Shown here: one piece after another, positions 45,257 to 54,311 of the stretch
Layout: each line of letters opens with the position of its first letter
Numbering within the stretch: the stretch's first letter is position 1
Assembly (NCBI GenBank): GCA_016700155.1
Contig: CP065001.1
Location: 124,001-188,000 of the forward strand
Direction of reading: 5' to 3'
DNA: 64,000 nt
Source: Ignavibacteriales bacterium
GTDB taxonomy: Bacteria; Bacteroidota; Ignavibacteria; Ignavibacteriales; Ignavibacteriaceae
Translations under genes and position numbers: made by a program
The notes under the pieces: model-generated
Told to the model about the DNA's origin: nothing
The model's input: only the letters and a program-made list of their open reading frames with translations
Databases searched by the model: none

Positions 45257-45892
45257 TTAATTTTTAGATAGCTGCTCTTCAATAGAGGAAGTTATCTCAT
45301 AGCTGGTCGGCTCGGTCTTCTTAAAAAATCTATCAACAATTTTTCCTTCTTTAGAAATTAAAAATTTCTCAAAGTTCCATTTTATATCGGATTTTTCGGT
45401 GACGGCATTGTTGGTAAGTCTTTCATACAACGGTGATTTTTCTTCACCTAGTATTCTGATCTTATCAAAGAGTTTAAATGTTATACTATAATTAGTTGAA
45501 CAGAAATTTTTTATCTCTTCATTTGAACCGGGTTCCTGCTGACCAAAATCGTTGCATGGAAACGCGAGTATTTCAAATCCTTTATCTTTATACTTTCTGT
45601 AAATTTCTTCAAGTCCGGCATACTGCGGCGTATACCCGCACTCACTGGCAACATTAACGATCAATAAAACCTTTCCGTTATATGAAGAAAGTTTTATTTC
45701 ATTGTTGTCCATATCCTTTACGGCTATATCATTTATGTTATCCTTCAATTCATCTCCTGATTTGATTTTGGGTATTGTAAAACTTTTATGCTTCAAAGAA
45801 TCCGCTATGAAAATAGAAAGTGCTACAAAAACAAGTAATAAAAAGAGCCGTAAAATTGCAGATTTCAATTCATCTCCTGATAATTGTTTCAA
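45257..45892 (-). CDS. Membrane-anchored glutathione peroxidase family (thiol peroxidase)
   Basis: The 211-residue protein has an N-terminal transmembrane anchor (LFLLLVFVALSIFIA, about residues 16-30) and a GPx domain with Cys in place of selenocysteine (NVASECGYT), Gln in FPCNDFGQQEPG, and Trp/Asn in KWNFEKFL. A second Cys in KNFCSTNY, about 35 residues on, fits a thioredoxin-dependent 2-Cys GPx. It should reduce peroxides outside the inner membrane. The exact 18-bp word ATCAGGAGATGAATTGAA occurs twice, 120 bases apart, near the start, encoding SGDELK twice; this may be a small duplication. It converges with the TerB-like gene. Confidence 0.92.
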   Translation of the reverse strand: MKQLSGDELKSAILRLFLLLVFVALSIFIADSLKHKSFTIPKIKSGDELKDNINDIAVKDMDNNEIKLSSYNGKVLLIVNVASECGYTPQYAGLEEIYRKYKDKGFEILAFPCNDFGQQEPGSNEEIKNFCSTNYSITFKLFDKIRILGEEKSPLYERLTNNAVTEKSDIKWNFEKFLISKEGKIVDRFFKKTEPTSYEITSSIEEQLSKN

Positions 45893-46051
45893 ATGTTTTA
45901 TATCTGAACGGAACTATTCTGAAAAAGAGAAAACAATATTAAGACGATCACATCGCCAAAAATTTTCCCTGCATTCATCTGATAATTTTTTGTGGCGGAG
46001 AAATATCGCTAAAACGGATAACTTATCAAAGAAGTGTACTTTATCATTTTG

Positions 46052-46351
46052 TTAAGATTTTCTGTACAGATCATAAATCATACAGGCAGTCAATGGAAAT
46101 GGCGCCCGGATTTTTCTGAACTCATAAAATTTTTTGCCGAGATACTGTCCCAGAAAAAATGCTGCAACTATAACCGGATATGTGATTAACTCAAAACCAA
46201 TCCCCGAATAAATTCTGAGAAGAACAACAAATGGAACAGGCAGATGCACTGATAACAGCCATTGCAAGGAAAATTTTTTTACGTGTGCTCTCCAGTATCC
46301 AAACGGAAGATTAAGTATAACAACGGACAGACTAATTATTACTAATGCGAT
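46052..46351 (-). CDS. Small membrane protein; start codon unusual
   Basis: The first normal start in frame is TTG at 46267, giving 71 residues, but the frame is open and sensible further upstream: ALVIISLSVVILNLPFGYWR, then AHVKKFSLQWLLSVHLPVPF. With ATC at 46349-46351 as start, GAGG lies five bases before, and the product is about 99 residues with three hydrophobic segments. I recall similar small integral membrane proteins with NLPFGYWR in related bacteria, but give no name. It begins just after the stop of the class D beta-lactamase gene (translational coupling likely). The role is unknown. Confidence 0.6.
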   Translation of the reverse strand: MALVIISLSVVILNLPFGYWRAHVKKFSLQWLLSVHLPVPFVVLLRIYSGIGFELITYPVIVAAFFLGQYLGKKFYEFRKIRAPFPLTACMIYDLYRKS

Positions 46352-46358
46352 ATCAACC

Positions 46359-47153
46359 TCAATTAAGAATTTCTAATTCTTTTAAAATATTTTTTGTTAT
46401 TTCTATACGAGCTTTTGCAAAATTATCACCTGCCGGTTCACTTTTTTCTATGTTGGTTGCAAAGAAGTAAACGTCGTTGCCGGTTTCAATAAAACCAACG
46501 TACCAGCCATAATTAATTTTATCAACATCTGCCCAGCCCGTTTTAGCATATAGTTTATAAGATGAAGTTTCTTCTGCAAGCATTATACTTTTTACAATAT
46601 CGATTGATCGCTTGGAAAAACTTAATTCATAGTTATAAAATCTCTTTAAGAAATTTATCTGTTCAACCTGCGAGATTCTTAGTTCACCATCCAACCAGAA
46701 CCTGTCAATTCCGCCTGAAATGTTTTCATTTCCATAATGTTCCTGTTCAATAAATTCTTTCATTCTTTCGTAGCCAATCCTGCGTGCGAGTTCCTGGTAA
46801 TACCACACTGTTGAATTTTTGAATGCGGTTTTCATTTCCTGATCTTTATTCCAGGATTCAACCCAACGTTTTTCGCCATCCCATTTGAATACCTCATACT
46901 CATCTTTGATAACACCAGTTTCAAGTGCTGCAAGAGAATTAAATATTTTAAATGTTGACGCGGGAATAAACTGTTTTTCGCATCTTTTTTTATTGTGATA
47001 AAAATATTCTTCCTTATTCATATCATACATGACGAATGAACCGGTTACATTATAATCCGCGAAGAATTTTTCAAATCGTTCAAATTCATTTTTTACTTCT
47101 TGAGCAAAAGATGAGATAACGCAAACCAGAATTATTAATAAGACTTTTTTCAT
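46359..47153 (-). CDS. Class D (OXA-like) beta-lactamase
   Basis: The frame opens at 47195, but ATG 47153 begins a proper signal peptide (MKKVLLIILVCVISSFAQ). The product of about 264 residues has all class D motifs: Ser66-Thr-Phe-Lys69 (PASTFKI), Ser114-Thr-Val116, Tyr140-Gly-Asn142 and Lys205-Thr-Gly207 (KTGW). It should hydrolyse beta-lactams in the periplasm. A related penicillin-binding regulatory protein (BlaR-like sensor domain) is possible, but there is no attached membrane-signalling part. No mobile element is nearby, so it is likely an intrinsic chromosomal gene. Confidence 0.93.
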   Translation of the reverse strand: MKKVLLIILVCVISSFAQEVKNEFERFEKFFADYNVTGSFVMYDMNKEEYFYHNKKRCEKQFIPASTFKIFNSLAALETGVIKDEYEVFKWDGEKRWVESWNKDQEMKTAFKNSTVWYYQELARRIGYERMKEFIEQEHYGNENISGGIDRFWLDGELRISQVEQINFLKRFYNYELSFSKRSIDIVKSIMLAEETSSYKLYAKTGWADVDKINYGWYVGFIETGNDVYFFATNIEKSEPAGDNFAKARIEITKNILKELEILN

Positions 47154-47184
47154 TTTTAGAATAGATGGGGATATGAAGTAATTT

Positions 47185-47218
47185 AGAGATGACATCTTTT
47201 TAAAATGATGTCATCTCT
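47185..47218. terminator. Perfect hairpin between pta and the beta-lactamase gene
   Basis: AGAGATGACATC (47185-47196) and GATGTCATCTCT (47207-47218) are perfectly complementary, with a 10-base loop. It sits just after the pta stop on the minus strand. The T-run is on the plus-strand side, so its strength as a pta terminator is uncertain. Confidence 0.6.
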
Positions 47219-47235
47219 TTTTTGAAATTAAAATA

Positions 47236-48213
47236 CTAACTCATCAACGCAGCTATTGCAGCTGTGTTAACTATATCATCAACACTGCAGCCTCGGCTTA
47301 AATCGAAGTAAGGCTTCTTCAATCCCTGAACCATTGGACCGACTGCTTCAGCTTTACCAAGCCGTTGTGCAATTTTATAACCAATATTTCCTGCATTAAG
47401 ATCAGGGAATACGAGTACATTAGCTCTGCCAGCGACACTGCTTCCCGGGGATTTTTTCTTACCGATTGAGTCAACAATTGCCGCATCAAACTGAAGTTCA
47501 CCATCAATGTTAAGATCAGGACGTTTTGTTTTTGCAATGCTCGTTGCATTAACAACTTTATCAACAAGTTCGTGTGATGCGCTTCCTTTTGTTGAGAAGG
47601 ATAACATTGCAACATAAGGTTCTTCACCTGTAAGCTTTTTGTGGTTGTCAGCAGTTGTAACCGCAATATCCGCAAGCTGGTTTGCATCCGGATTAGGAAC
47701 AACGGCACAATCTGCAAAGCTATAATTCCTGTCTGGGAACAACATTAAAAAGAAACTTGAAACGATTGAAATCCCCTCAGGCATTCCGACAACCTGAATC
47801 CCTGCTTTCATTACATCAGCAGTTGAAGCAGTTGAACCGCCGACACTTCCGTCAACCATTCCTTCTCTTACCATCATTGCGGCAAAGAAAAGATCACGTT
47901 TCATTGTTGTTCGTGCTTCTTCAATAGTAATTCCTTTTTTCTTTCTAAGGTTAAAATACATGTTAGCAAAGTCACTGAACTTTTCTGATTTCTCCTGGTC
48001 AATAATCCTGACACCCTTTAAATCAACACCGAGATTTGCTGCATCCTGCCGGATTTTTTCTTCATTGCCTAAAGTTATAACCGAAACAATTTTTTCTTTT
48101 GTTAAGATCTGAGCTGCTTTTAAAACTCTTTCATCGTGAGATTCCGGAAGTACAATTGTTTTCTTTCTTCCGGCTGCTTTAGCTTTTATCTCTTTGAGTA
48201 GTTCTAATTCCAT
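47236..48213 (-). CDS. pta: Phosphate acetyltransferase
   Basis: The 325-residue protein is the short Pta form: IVLPESHDERVLKAA at the start, GMVDGSVGGSTASTADV, PDRNYSFADCAVVPNPDANQLADIA, and the C-terminal GLKKPYFDLSRGCSVDDIVNTA. It converts acetyl-CoA and phosphate to acetyl-phosphate and CoA. With acetate kinase (not in the window) it gives ATP by fermentation to acetate, which fits the two hydrogenases that could dispose of electrons as H2. It is monocistronic by appearance, with a hairpin after it. Confidence 0.95.
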   Translation of the reverse strand: MELELLKEIKAKAAGRKKTIVLPESHDERVLKAAQILTKEKIVSVITLGNEEKIRQDAANLGVDLKGVRIIDQEKSEKFSDFANMYFNLRKKKGITIEEARTTMKRDLFFAAMMVREGMVDGSVGGSTASTADVMKAGIQVVGMPEGISIVSSFFLMLFPDRNYSFADCAVVPNPDANQLADIAVTTADNHKKLTGEEPYVAMLSFSTKGSASHELVDKVVNATSIAKTKRPDLNIDGELQFDAAIVDSIGKKKSPGSSVAGRANVLVFPDLNAGNIGYKIAQRLGKAEAVGPMVQGLKKPYFDLSRGCSVDDIVNTAAIAALMS

Positions 48214-48434
48214 TTTTTCTCCCTGTAAAAAATTTTGCTTTCAAATTTACTAAAAAATGTCATCAACATCTTTGGAATTAAATACTGCACATCATAAAGA
48301 TTAACCTGACCTATCAACACAGTGAAGAGCGGGATTAGTTATGTGGAAATAATTAAATTTCAGATACTTGTATTTGGCTTAAATAACATTGATTTTTGCG
48401 ACTAAAAGCAATAGATTCACGTTCCAAATTTTAT

Positions 48435-49136
48435 ATGATAGCTGAAAATTTTAAGCGTATAAAAGCTCGTATTAACGAAAAATGTTCGGAAATCAGCAGA
48501 AATCCCGCTGAAATTAAGCTCATCGCAGTTTCAAAAAATTTTGGAGTTAGCGAGATACTGGAGGCAAACCAGGCGGGAAGCCTTGATTTTGGAGAAAACA
48601 GGGCTCAGGAGCTTAAAAGCAAATTTGAAGAATTGGGGAATAAGGTTACCTGGCACTTCATAGGAAACCTTCAGCGTAATAAAGTTAAATATGTAGTTGG
48701 TTGTGCTGAGTATATTCATTCAATGGATTCATATCTTCTTGCCTCCGAAATTGAAAAACGCGCAGCTAAAAATAATATTGTTCAGAAAGTTTTATTGCAG
48801 TTTAAAACTTCTGAGGAGGAATCAAAATCAGGTTTAACTGATTTGAATGAAGCAAAGGAAATACTGGAGTTGTGCGGAAAGTCACCGTATCTGGAACTAA
48901 AAGGATTAATGACTATCGCTGCTTTGACAGAAGATAAGAGTCTTATAAAAGAAAGTTTTAGTTATCTTAGAAGATTAAAAGATGAATATAATTCACAAGG
49001 TTATAAGCTAAGTGAATTATCGATGGGAATGACAAGCGATTTTGAAATAGCGATTGAAGAAGGCGCGACGATGTTAAGAGTGGGCTCCGCAATTTTCGGT
49101 GTGCGTGATTATAATAAACAGTGGAAAGACTCATGA
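48435..49136 (+). CDS. yggS: YggS-type PLP homeostasis protein
   Basis: ATG 48435 is preferred to TTG 48396, since MIAENFKRIKARI is the usual family start. The product of about 233 residues shows the PLP-lysine region IKLIAVSKNF, FGENRAQEL, WHFIGNLQRNK, and LSMGMTSDFEIAIEEGATMLRVGSAIFG. It binds pyridoxal phosphate without known catalysis and affects vitamin B6 and amino-acid balance. Its TGA overlaps the ATG of divIVA (ATGA), a linkage often seen in bacteria between yggS and division genes. Confidence 0.94.
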   Translation: MIAENFKRIKARINEKCSEISRNPAEIKLIAVSKNFGVSEILEANQAGSLDFGENRAQELKSKFEELGNKVTWHFIGNLQRNKVKYVVGCAEYIHSMDSYLLASEIEKRAAKNNIVQKVLLQFKTSEEESKSGLTDLNEAKEILELCGKSPYLELKGLMTIAALTEDKSLIKESFSYLRRLKDEYNSQGYKLSELSMGMTSDFEIAIEEGATMLRVGSAIFGVRDYNKQWKDS

Positions 49137-49669
49137 AAATTTCACCGCAAAGTTTAAAGAAACAGGAATTCAATAAATCAATGCGCGGTTATGATAAGGA
49201 AGAAGTACATGCATTCCTTAACAAGCTGGCTGATGAAATTGAAGAATTGCAGAATGAACTTGAATCTATCAGAAGTGAATTTGATACTGCCACAATTGAA
49301 TTAAACAGACTTAAGCAGCTTGAAAATCATCTTAACGACACCATTGAAAATGCACAAGAAGCTGCTTCAAAAAATATTGAGACTTCCAGAAGACAGGCTG
49401 CACTGATGGTTAAAGAGGCGGAAATTAAAGCCGCTCAAATACTTGATAATGCAAGACAGACTTCCGATGAAATGCGTACTGCTGTAATAAATCTGCGTGA
49501 AGAAAAAGATATGATTGTAGCTAAACTTAAAGCTATGATAAATACCCAGGCAAAGCTTCTTGAGATGAAAGTTGATGAACCTGAAAAAGAATCCGCCGAT
49601 TCATCAGCATCAACTCAGGCAAATAAAGTAGATATAGATATCGAGAATATTGTAAATAAACTTTTATAA
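49133..49669 (+). CDS. divIVA: DivIVA-domain coiled-coil protein
   Basis: ATG 49133 overlaps the yggS stop and is preferred to the frame start at 49121. The protein of about 178 residues opens with the DivIVA domain (ISPQSLKKQEFNKSMRGYD, KEEVHAFLNKLADEI), followed by a long coiled coil (residues 35-140) and a short acidic/Ser tail. DivIVA-like proteins mark curved membrane at poles and septa. Its presence outside Gram-positives is known in some FCB members. The start Met-Lys-Ile-Ser matches the family. Confidence 0.9.
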   Translation: MKISPQSLKKQEFNKSMRGYDKEEVHAFLNKLADEIEELQNELESIRSEFDTATIELNRLKQLENHLNDTIENAQEAASKNIETSRRQAALMVKEAEIKAAQILDNARQTSDEMRTAVINLREEKDMIVAKLKAMINTQAKLLEMKVDEPEKESADSSASTQANKVDIDIENIVNKLL

Positions 49670-49676
49670 AAATTTA

Positions 49677-50498
49677 ATGAGCAGTTTAAAAGAAAAAATC
49701 GATGAGACTCTTTCAGTAATCAGATCTAAGACTAAAGATCAGTTCCCGGTTGGTATAATACTCGGCACAGGTCTGGGAGGATTGGTCAAGGAAATAAAAA
49801 TAGATCATGAAATTGATTATTCTGAACTTCCTCATTTTCCTCTTTCAACTGTGGAGTCACATCACGGGAAATTAATTCTCGGCTCAATCGGAAATAAAAA
49901 AGTAGTCGCAATGCAGGGACGCTTTCATTACTACGAAGGTTACACAATGCAGCAGATTACCTACCCCGTAAGAGTGATGAAATTTCTCGGGGTAACTGAT
50001 TTGCTTGTTTCAAATGCCTGCGGTGGAATGAATCCGCTTTTCAAACGCGGCGATCTTATGCTTATGGTTGATCACATTAATCTTCTTGGGGATAATCCTC
50101 TGATAGGAAAAAATGAAGATGAATTCGGTCCCCGTTTCCCTGATATGAGCGAGCCATACAGTCATCAGCTTATAAATATTGCAGAAGAAGTTGCACTTGA
50201 TAATAAAATTAAAATTCAAAAAGGTGTTTATGTTGCTGTGCCGGGACCCAATCTGGAAACAAAAGCTGAGTACAGGTTTTTAAGAGCAATCGGCGCAGAT
50301 GTAGTTGGTATGTCAACCATTCCTGAAAATATTGTAGCAAACCACATGGGGATGAAAGTTCTTGGAATGAGTATCATAACAGATGAATGTTTTCCTGATT
50401 CATTAAAACCTGTTAACGTTCAGGAAATAATAGCTGCAGCCATGGCTGCCGAACCTAAAATGACTTTAGTATTGAAGGAAGTAATCAGGAGAATCTAA
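49677..50498 (+). CDS. Purine nucleoside phosphorylase (trimeric, PNP-I type)
   Basis: The 273-residue protein has the class signatures: ILGTGLGG (phosphate loop), FPLSTVESHHGKL, MQGRFHYYEGY, NACGGMNP, the PNP signature region GPNLETKAEYRFLRAIGADVVGMSTIPE, and MSIITDE with the base-binding Asn replaced in context by ITDEC. It splits guanosine/inosine to base and ribose-1-phosphate for purine salvage. It starts seven bases after divIVA, inside a tight operon that continues to the next two genes. Confidence 0.93.
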   Translation: MSSLKEKIDETLSVIRSKTKDQFPVGIILGTGLGGLVKEIKIDHEIDYSELPHFPLSTVESHHGKLILGSIGNKKVVAMQGRFHYYEGYTMQQITYPVRVMKFLGVTDLLVSNACGGMNPLFKRGDLMLMVDHINLLGDNPLIGKNEDEFGPRFPDMSEPYSHQLINIAEEVALDNKIKIQKGVYVAVPGPNLETKAEYRFLRAIGADVVGMSTIPENIVANHMGMKVLGMSIITDECFPDSLKPVNVQEIIAAAMAAEPKMTLVLKEVIRRI

Positions 50499-50499
50499 C

Positions 50500-51111
50500 A
50501 TGAAAAAGGGAAGATTGTTCAATTACTTTGTTGCACTGTTGCTTGGATTGCTTATGTTTGCATCCAACTTTTTGAACACAAGCCTTTTCAGCTTTGGTGA
50601 TAACAATTTTGCAGTTTGGTTTGTTATATCAATACTGTGTTTTGCCTGTGGATGGTACATCAATAAAACACTAGGCTGGCAGTTTGGCGGTAAGGTTGTA
50701 TTTGCAATGATTATTGCAGCAACCTTTATAAGCATTGTTATAATAACTTTTTTCCAGGAGTATTTTCATACAAGTGAATTGATAGCAGAAAACCTGATAC
50801 TATACAGCTTAAGGAACATCACTCTTGGTTCAATGGCAATTTTCGGAATGGCTATTGTTGAAATTTTATCATTACAAAAAGAGATGATGCTTCTTAAAGA
50901 AAAGAATAAAGTGTTTGAGGATCTGACAATCGATGCAAAAAAGGAATCGGAACTGGAAATAAAAGAAGCTAAAGTGAGAGCAGAAAAAATAATGAATGAG
51001 GCTGAACTCGACTCAAAGAAAATCTTAATGATGAAAGAAAAAGTTGAACGGGAGCTTAAAGAGTTCATCCAGGCTGAAAAAGAATTAATAAAAAAATACG
51101 AAAACCTATAA
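50500..51111 (+). CDS. Four-helix membrane protein with C-terminal coiled coil, unknown function
   Basis: No family recognised. The 203-residue product has four predicted transmembrane helices (about residues 8-25, 36-54, 65-85 and 103-122) followed by a cytoplasmic charged coiled coil (125-200) with regular heptads (LLKEKNKVFEDLTIDAKKE). It begins one base after the PNP stop and ends 29 bases before ileS. The neighbourhood with divIVA invites a division or envelope role, but nothing in the sequence proves it. Confidence 0.8.
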   Translation: MKKGRLFNYFVALLLGLLMFASNFLNTSLFSFGDNNFAVWFVISILCFACGWYINKTLGWQFGGKVVFAMIIAATFISIVIITFFQEYFHTSELIAENLILYSLRNITLGSMAIFGMAIVEILSLQKEMMLLKEKNKVFEDLTIDAKKESELEIKEAKVRAEKIMNEAELDSKKILMMKEKVERELKEFIQAEKELIKKYENL

Positions 51112-51140
51112 GCAATATTTTTTGAAAGTAGTTCACATAA

Positions 51141-54100
51141 ATGTTCAAGCAGAATTTAGATAAAGCGGGTTATCCTGAAATTGAAGAAAGAATATTAGAG
51201 TTCTGGAAACAAAATAAAATTTTTGAAAAAAGTGTAACGTCAAGAGACGCATCAAAGTCATTTACATTTTATGAAGGTCCGCCAACAGCAAATGGTAAAC
51301 CCGGTATTCATCACGTTATGGCGCGCGCACTTAAAGATCTTGTTTGCCGTTACAAAACTCTGCAAGGTTACAAAGTTGAAAGAAAAGCCGGCTGGGATAC
51401 TCACGGACTTCCGGTTGAAATTGAAGTTGAAAAAAAGCTCGGTATAAAACACAAAAGCGAAGTTATCGAATACGGAATTGAAAAATATAACCAGGCTTGC
51501 CGCGAATCAGTTTTTACATATTTAGACCTTTGGGAAAAAATGACAACCCGTATGGGTTACTGGGTTGATCTCGATTCCGCTTATATCACACTTACAAATA
51601 ATTATATTGAATCTGTCTGGTGGGCACTTAAAACTCTTTTTGATAAAGGACTTATTTATAAAGATTATAAAATTGTTCCGCAGGATCCTAAATCAGAAAC
51701 AGTTCTTTCATCACACGAACTTGCACTTGGTTACCGGGAAACTAAAGACCCGTCAGTTTATGTTCTCTTCAAAATAAAAAATAAAGATGAACACTTTCTT
51801 GTATGGACAACAACTCCATGGACATTGATCTCAAATGTTGCACTTGCTGTCGGCGCTGATGTTGACTACGTGAAGATAAAAAACAAAGGAAAAGTTTTAA
51901 TTCTCGCCAAAGCCCGGTTAAGTGTTATTGATGACGAATATGAAATCATTGAAGAGATGAAGGGTTCATCACTTGAAGGAACAGATTACGAACAACTTCT
52001 ACCATATTGCAGTGTTGATAAAAAAGCCTTCTATGTAGTAAGCGGAGATTTTGTTTCCACAGAAGATGGTTCCGGTATTGTACACATCGCACCTGCGTTT
52101 GGTGCCGATGATTATGAGTTGTCGAAGAAGTTTGGTTTGCCAATGCTTCAGCCTGTTACACGCGGCGGTTTGTTCACGAAAGAAGTAACCGACTTTGAAG
52201 GACAATTTGTTAAAGATGCTGATAAGGACATTATCATAAAACTTAAAGAGCAAGGTAAACTTTATAAGAAGGAAACGATTGTTCACTCTTATCCTTTTAG
52301 CTGGCGGCATGAAAATGTTCCCGTGATTTACTATGCGAGAGAATCATGGTTTATCCGCACAACTGAAATTGCAAACCGGATGGTTCAGTTAAATAAAACA
52401 ATTAATTGGCAGCCTCCGGAAGTTGGTTCTGGAAGATTCGGCAACTGGCTGGAAGAAAACAAAGACTGGGCTTTGTCACGTGACAGATTCTGGGCGACAC
52501 CGTTACCAATATGGTTAAGTGAAGACGGCGATGCATTTGCAGTTGGCAGTATTGAGGAACTTAAAAAAGGTTTCATTGAAGAAAATGGTAAACGAGTACC
52601 GGTTAAAGATGTAGCGGACATCGATCTTCATAAACCTTTTGTCGACAAAATATTTTTTGAGCGTGATGGCAAAATTTATAAACGAACACCTGAACTGATT
52701 GACGTGTGGTTTGATTCAGGGGCAATGCCATTTGCACAATATCATTATCCTTTTGAAAATAAAGAATGGTTCGAAAAGAATTTCTTCCCGTCAGATTTTA
52801 TATGTGAAGGAATTGACCAGACAAGAGGATGGTTCTACACACTTCATGCTATCTCAACAATGTTGTTTGACAGTGTTGCTTACAAAAATGTAATTGTTAA
52901 CGAACTCATTCTTGATAAGAATGGCTTGAAGATGTCCAAATCAAAAGGCAATACAGTTGATCCGTTTATGCTTTTTGATAAGTACGGTGCCGACGCGACA
53001 CGCTGGTATCTTGTAACAAACAGTCCGCCCTGGCGACCAACTTTATTTGATGAAGAAGGTCTGGTTGAAGTTCAAAGAAAGTTTTTTGGAACATTGTTAA
53101 ATACTTATTCATTCTTTGTGTTGTACGCAAACATTGATAAGTTCAATGCTTCAGAAGCACATGTTCCTTATGAAGAACGCCCGGAAATTGACAGGTGGGT
53201 AATATCAAAACTGAATTCACTTGTTAAAGAATACGAACAGTTGATGGATGATTACGATGTAACAAAAGCGGCAAGAGCAGTTTCAAATTTTACTATTGAT
53301 CATCTTTCAAACTGGTATGTAAGAAGGTGCCGCAGAAGATTCTGGAAATCTGAAATGAATAAAAATAAATTGTCAGCTTACCAGACTCTTTATGAATGTT
53401 TGATAAAAGTTGCAAAACTTACTTCGCCATTCGCACCGTTTATTGCTGAAGAATTATATCAGAATCTTAATTCAGTAACAAAACAAGAACAGTTTGAATC
53501 TGTTCACCTTGCAGATTTTCCGGATGCAGAATACCAGGATAAAAACCTTGAACTGAAAATGGAAATCGCACAGCAGGTTGTGTATCTGACACGATCAATG
53601 CGTGCAAAAGCAAATCTTAAAATCCGTCAGCCGCTTCTTAAGATTATGGTTGTTGTTGACAGGAATAAAAAAGAAGCTCTTGAAAAAATGAAGGATGTAA
53701 TTCTTGATGAAGTTAATATCAAAGAATTAATCGTGCTTGATGATGATTCAGGAATTGTAAACAAGAGCGCAAAAGGAAACTTCAAAGCAATCGGACCTAA
53801 GTTCGGTAAAAAAGTTAATCCTGTTGCCAACCGTATCAAAGCAATGACAAAGGATGAAATTTCTGCTTTAGAAAAAGAAGGCAGTATAAAGATCAGTCTG
53901 GACGGTGAAGAAATAGAAATCCTAAAAACAGATGTTGAAATTATAAGTACTGAAATTGAAGGCTGGGTTGTTGAAAGTGAAGAAGGTGTGACAATTGCTC
54001 TTGATACCGAATTAAATGATGAACTGATTGCAGAAGGGTTTGCAAGAGAATTTGTCAACCGCGTACAGAACATGCGGAAAGATTCAGGCTTTGAAGTTAC

Positions 54101-54287
54101 AGACAGGATAAAAATAAATTTTACATCAGATTCAAAATTAAATGATGCAATAAAATTATTTCATGATTATATTTCCAATGAGACACTTGCAGATAATATT
54201 TATTCACAATTAAATGAGAACGGGGGAGTTAATCAAAATTGGAAAATCGGGGAGTATGACTGCTCCATTCAAATTGAAAGGGTGTAA
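51141..54287 (+). CDS. ileS: Isoleucyl-tRNA synthetase, type 2
   Basis: The 1048-residue protein has PPTANGKPGIHHVMARAL (HIGH region in the type-2 form), KAGWDTHGLPVEIEVE, the editing domain (TTTPWTLISNVALAV, GTDYEQLLPY, GIVHIAPAFGADD), and KMSKS at residues 597-601 (LKMSKSKGN). The C-terminal anticodon-binding domain contains SNWYVRRCRRRFW. It charges tRNA-Ile. The type-2 form, close to the eukaryotic enzyme, is the usual class in Bacteroidota and is typically less sensitive to mupirocin. No T-box leader is visible upstream. Confidence 0.96.
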   Translation: MFKQNLDKAGYPEIEERILEFWKQNKIFEKSVTSRDASKSFTFYEGPPTANGKPGIHHVMARALKDLVCRYKTLQGYKVERKAGWDTHGLPVEIEVEKKLGIKHKSEVIEYGIEKYNQACRESVFTYLDLWEKMTTRMGYWVDLDSAYITLTNNYIESVWWALKTLFDKGLIYKDYKIVPQDPKSETVLSSHELALGYRETKDPSVYVLFKIKNKDEHFLVWTTTPWTLISNVALAVGADVDYVKIKNKGKVLILAKARLSVIDDEYEIIEEMKGSSLEGTDYEQLLPYCSVDKKAFYVVSGDFVSTEDGSGIVHIAPAFGADDYELSKKFGLPMLQPVTRGGLFTKEVTDFEGQFVKDADKDIIIKLKEQGKLYKKETIVHSYPFSWRHENVPVIYYARESWFIRTTEIANRMVQLNKTINWQPPEVGSGRFGNWLEENKDWALSRDRFWATPLPIWLSEDGDAFAVGSIEELKKGFIEENGKRVPVKDVADIDLHKPFVDKIFFERDGKIYKRTPELIDVWFDSGAMPFAQYHYPFENKEWFEKNFFPSDFICEGIDQTRGWFYTLHAISTMLFDSVAYKNVIVNELILDKNGLKMSKSKGNTVDPFMLFDKYGADATRWYLVTNSPPWRPTLFDEEGLVEVQRKFFGTLLNTYSFFVLYANIDKFNASEAHVPYEERPEIDRWVISKLNSLVKEYEQLMDDYDVTKAARAVSNFTIDHLSNWYVRRCRRRFWKSEMNKNKLSAYQTLYECLIKVAKLTSPFAPFIAEELYQNLNSVTKQEQFESVHLADFPDAEYQDKNLELKMEIAQQVVYLTRSMRAKANLKIRQPLLKIMVVVDRNKKEALEKMKDVILDEVNIKELIVLDDDSGIVNKSAKGNFKAIGPKFGKKVNPVANRIKAMTKDEISALEKEGSIKISLDGEEIEILKTDVEIISTEIEGWVVESEEGVTIALDTELNDELIAEGFAREFVNRVQNMRKDSGFEVTDRIKINFTSDSKLNDAIKLFHDYISNETLADNIYSQLNENGGVNQNWKIGEYDCSIQIERV

Positions 54288-54311
54288 ATACCTAAAAAAG
54301 GAGACCGACTG

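Noticed and set aside
50999..51140. T-box or other leader upstream of ileS
   Set aside because: The gap is only 29 bases and the gene lies in an operon, so there is no room for a T-box.
53627..54073. 148-residue minus-strand frame inside ileS
   Set aside because: Ser/Ile/Phe-rich antisense shadow of the synthetase with no start context.
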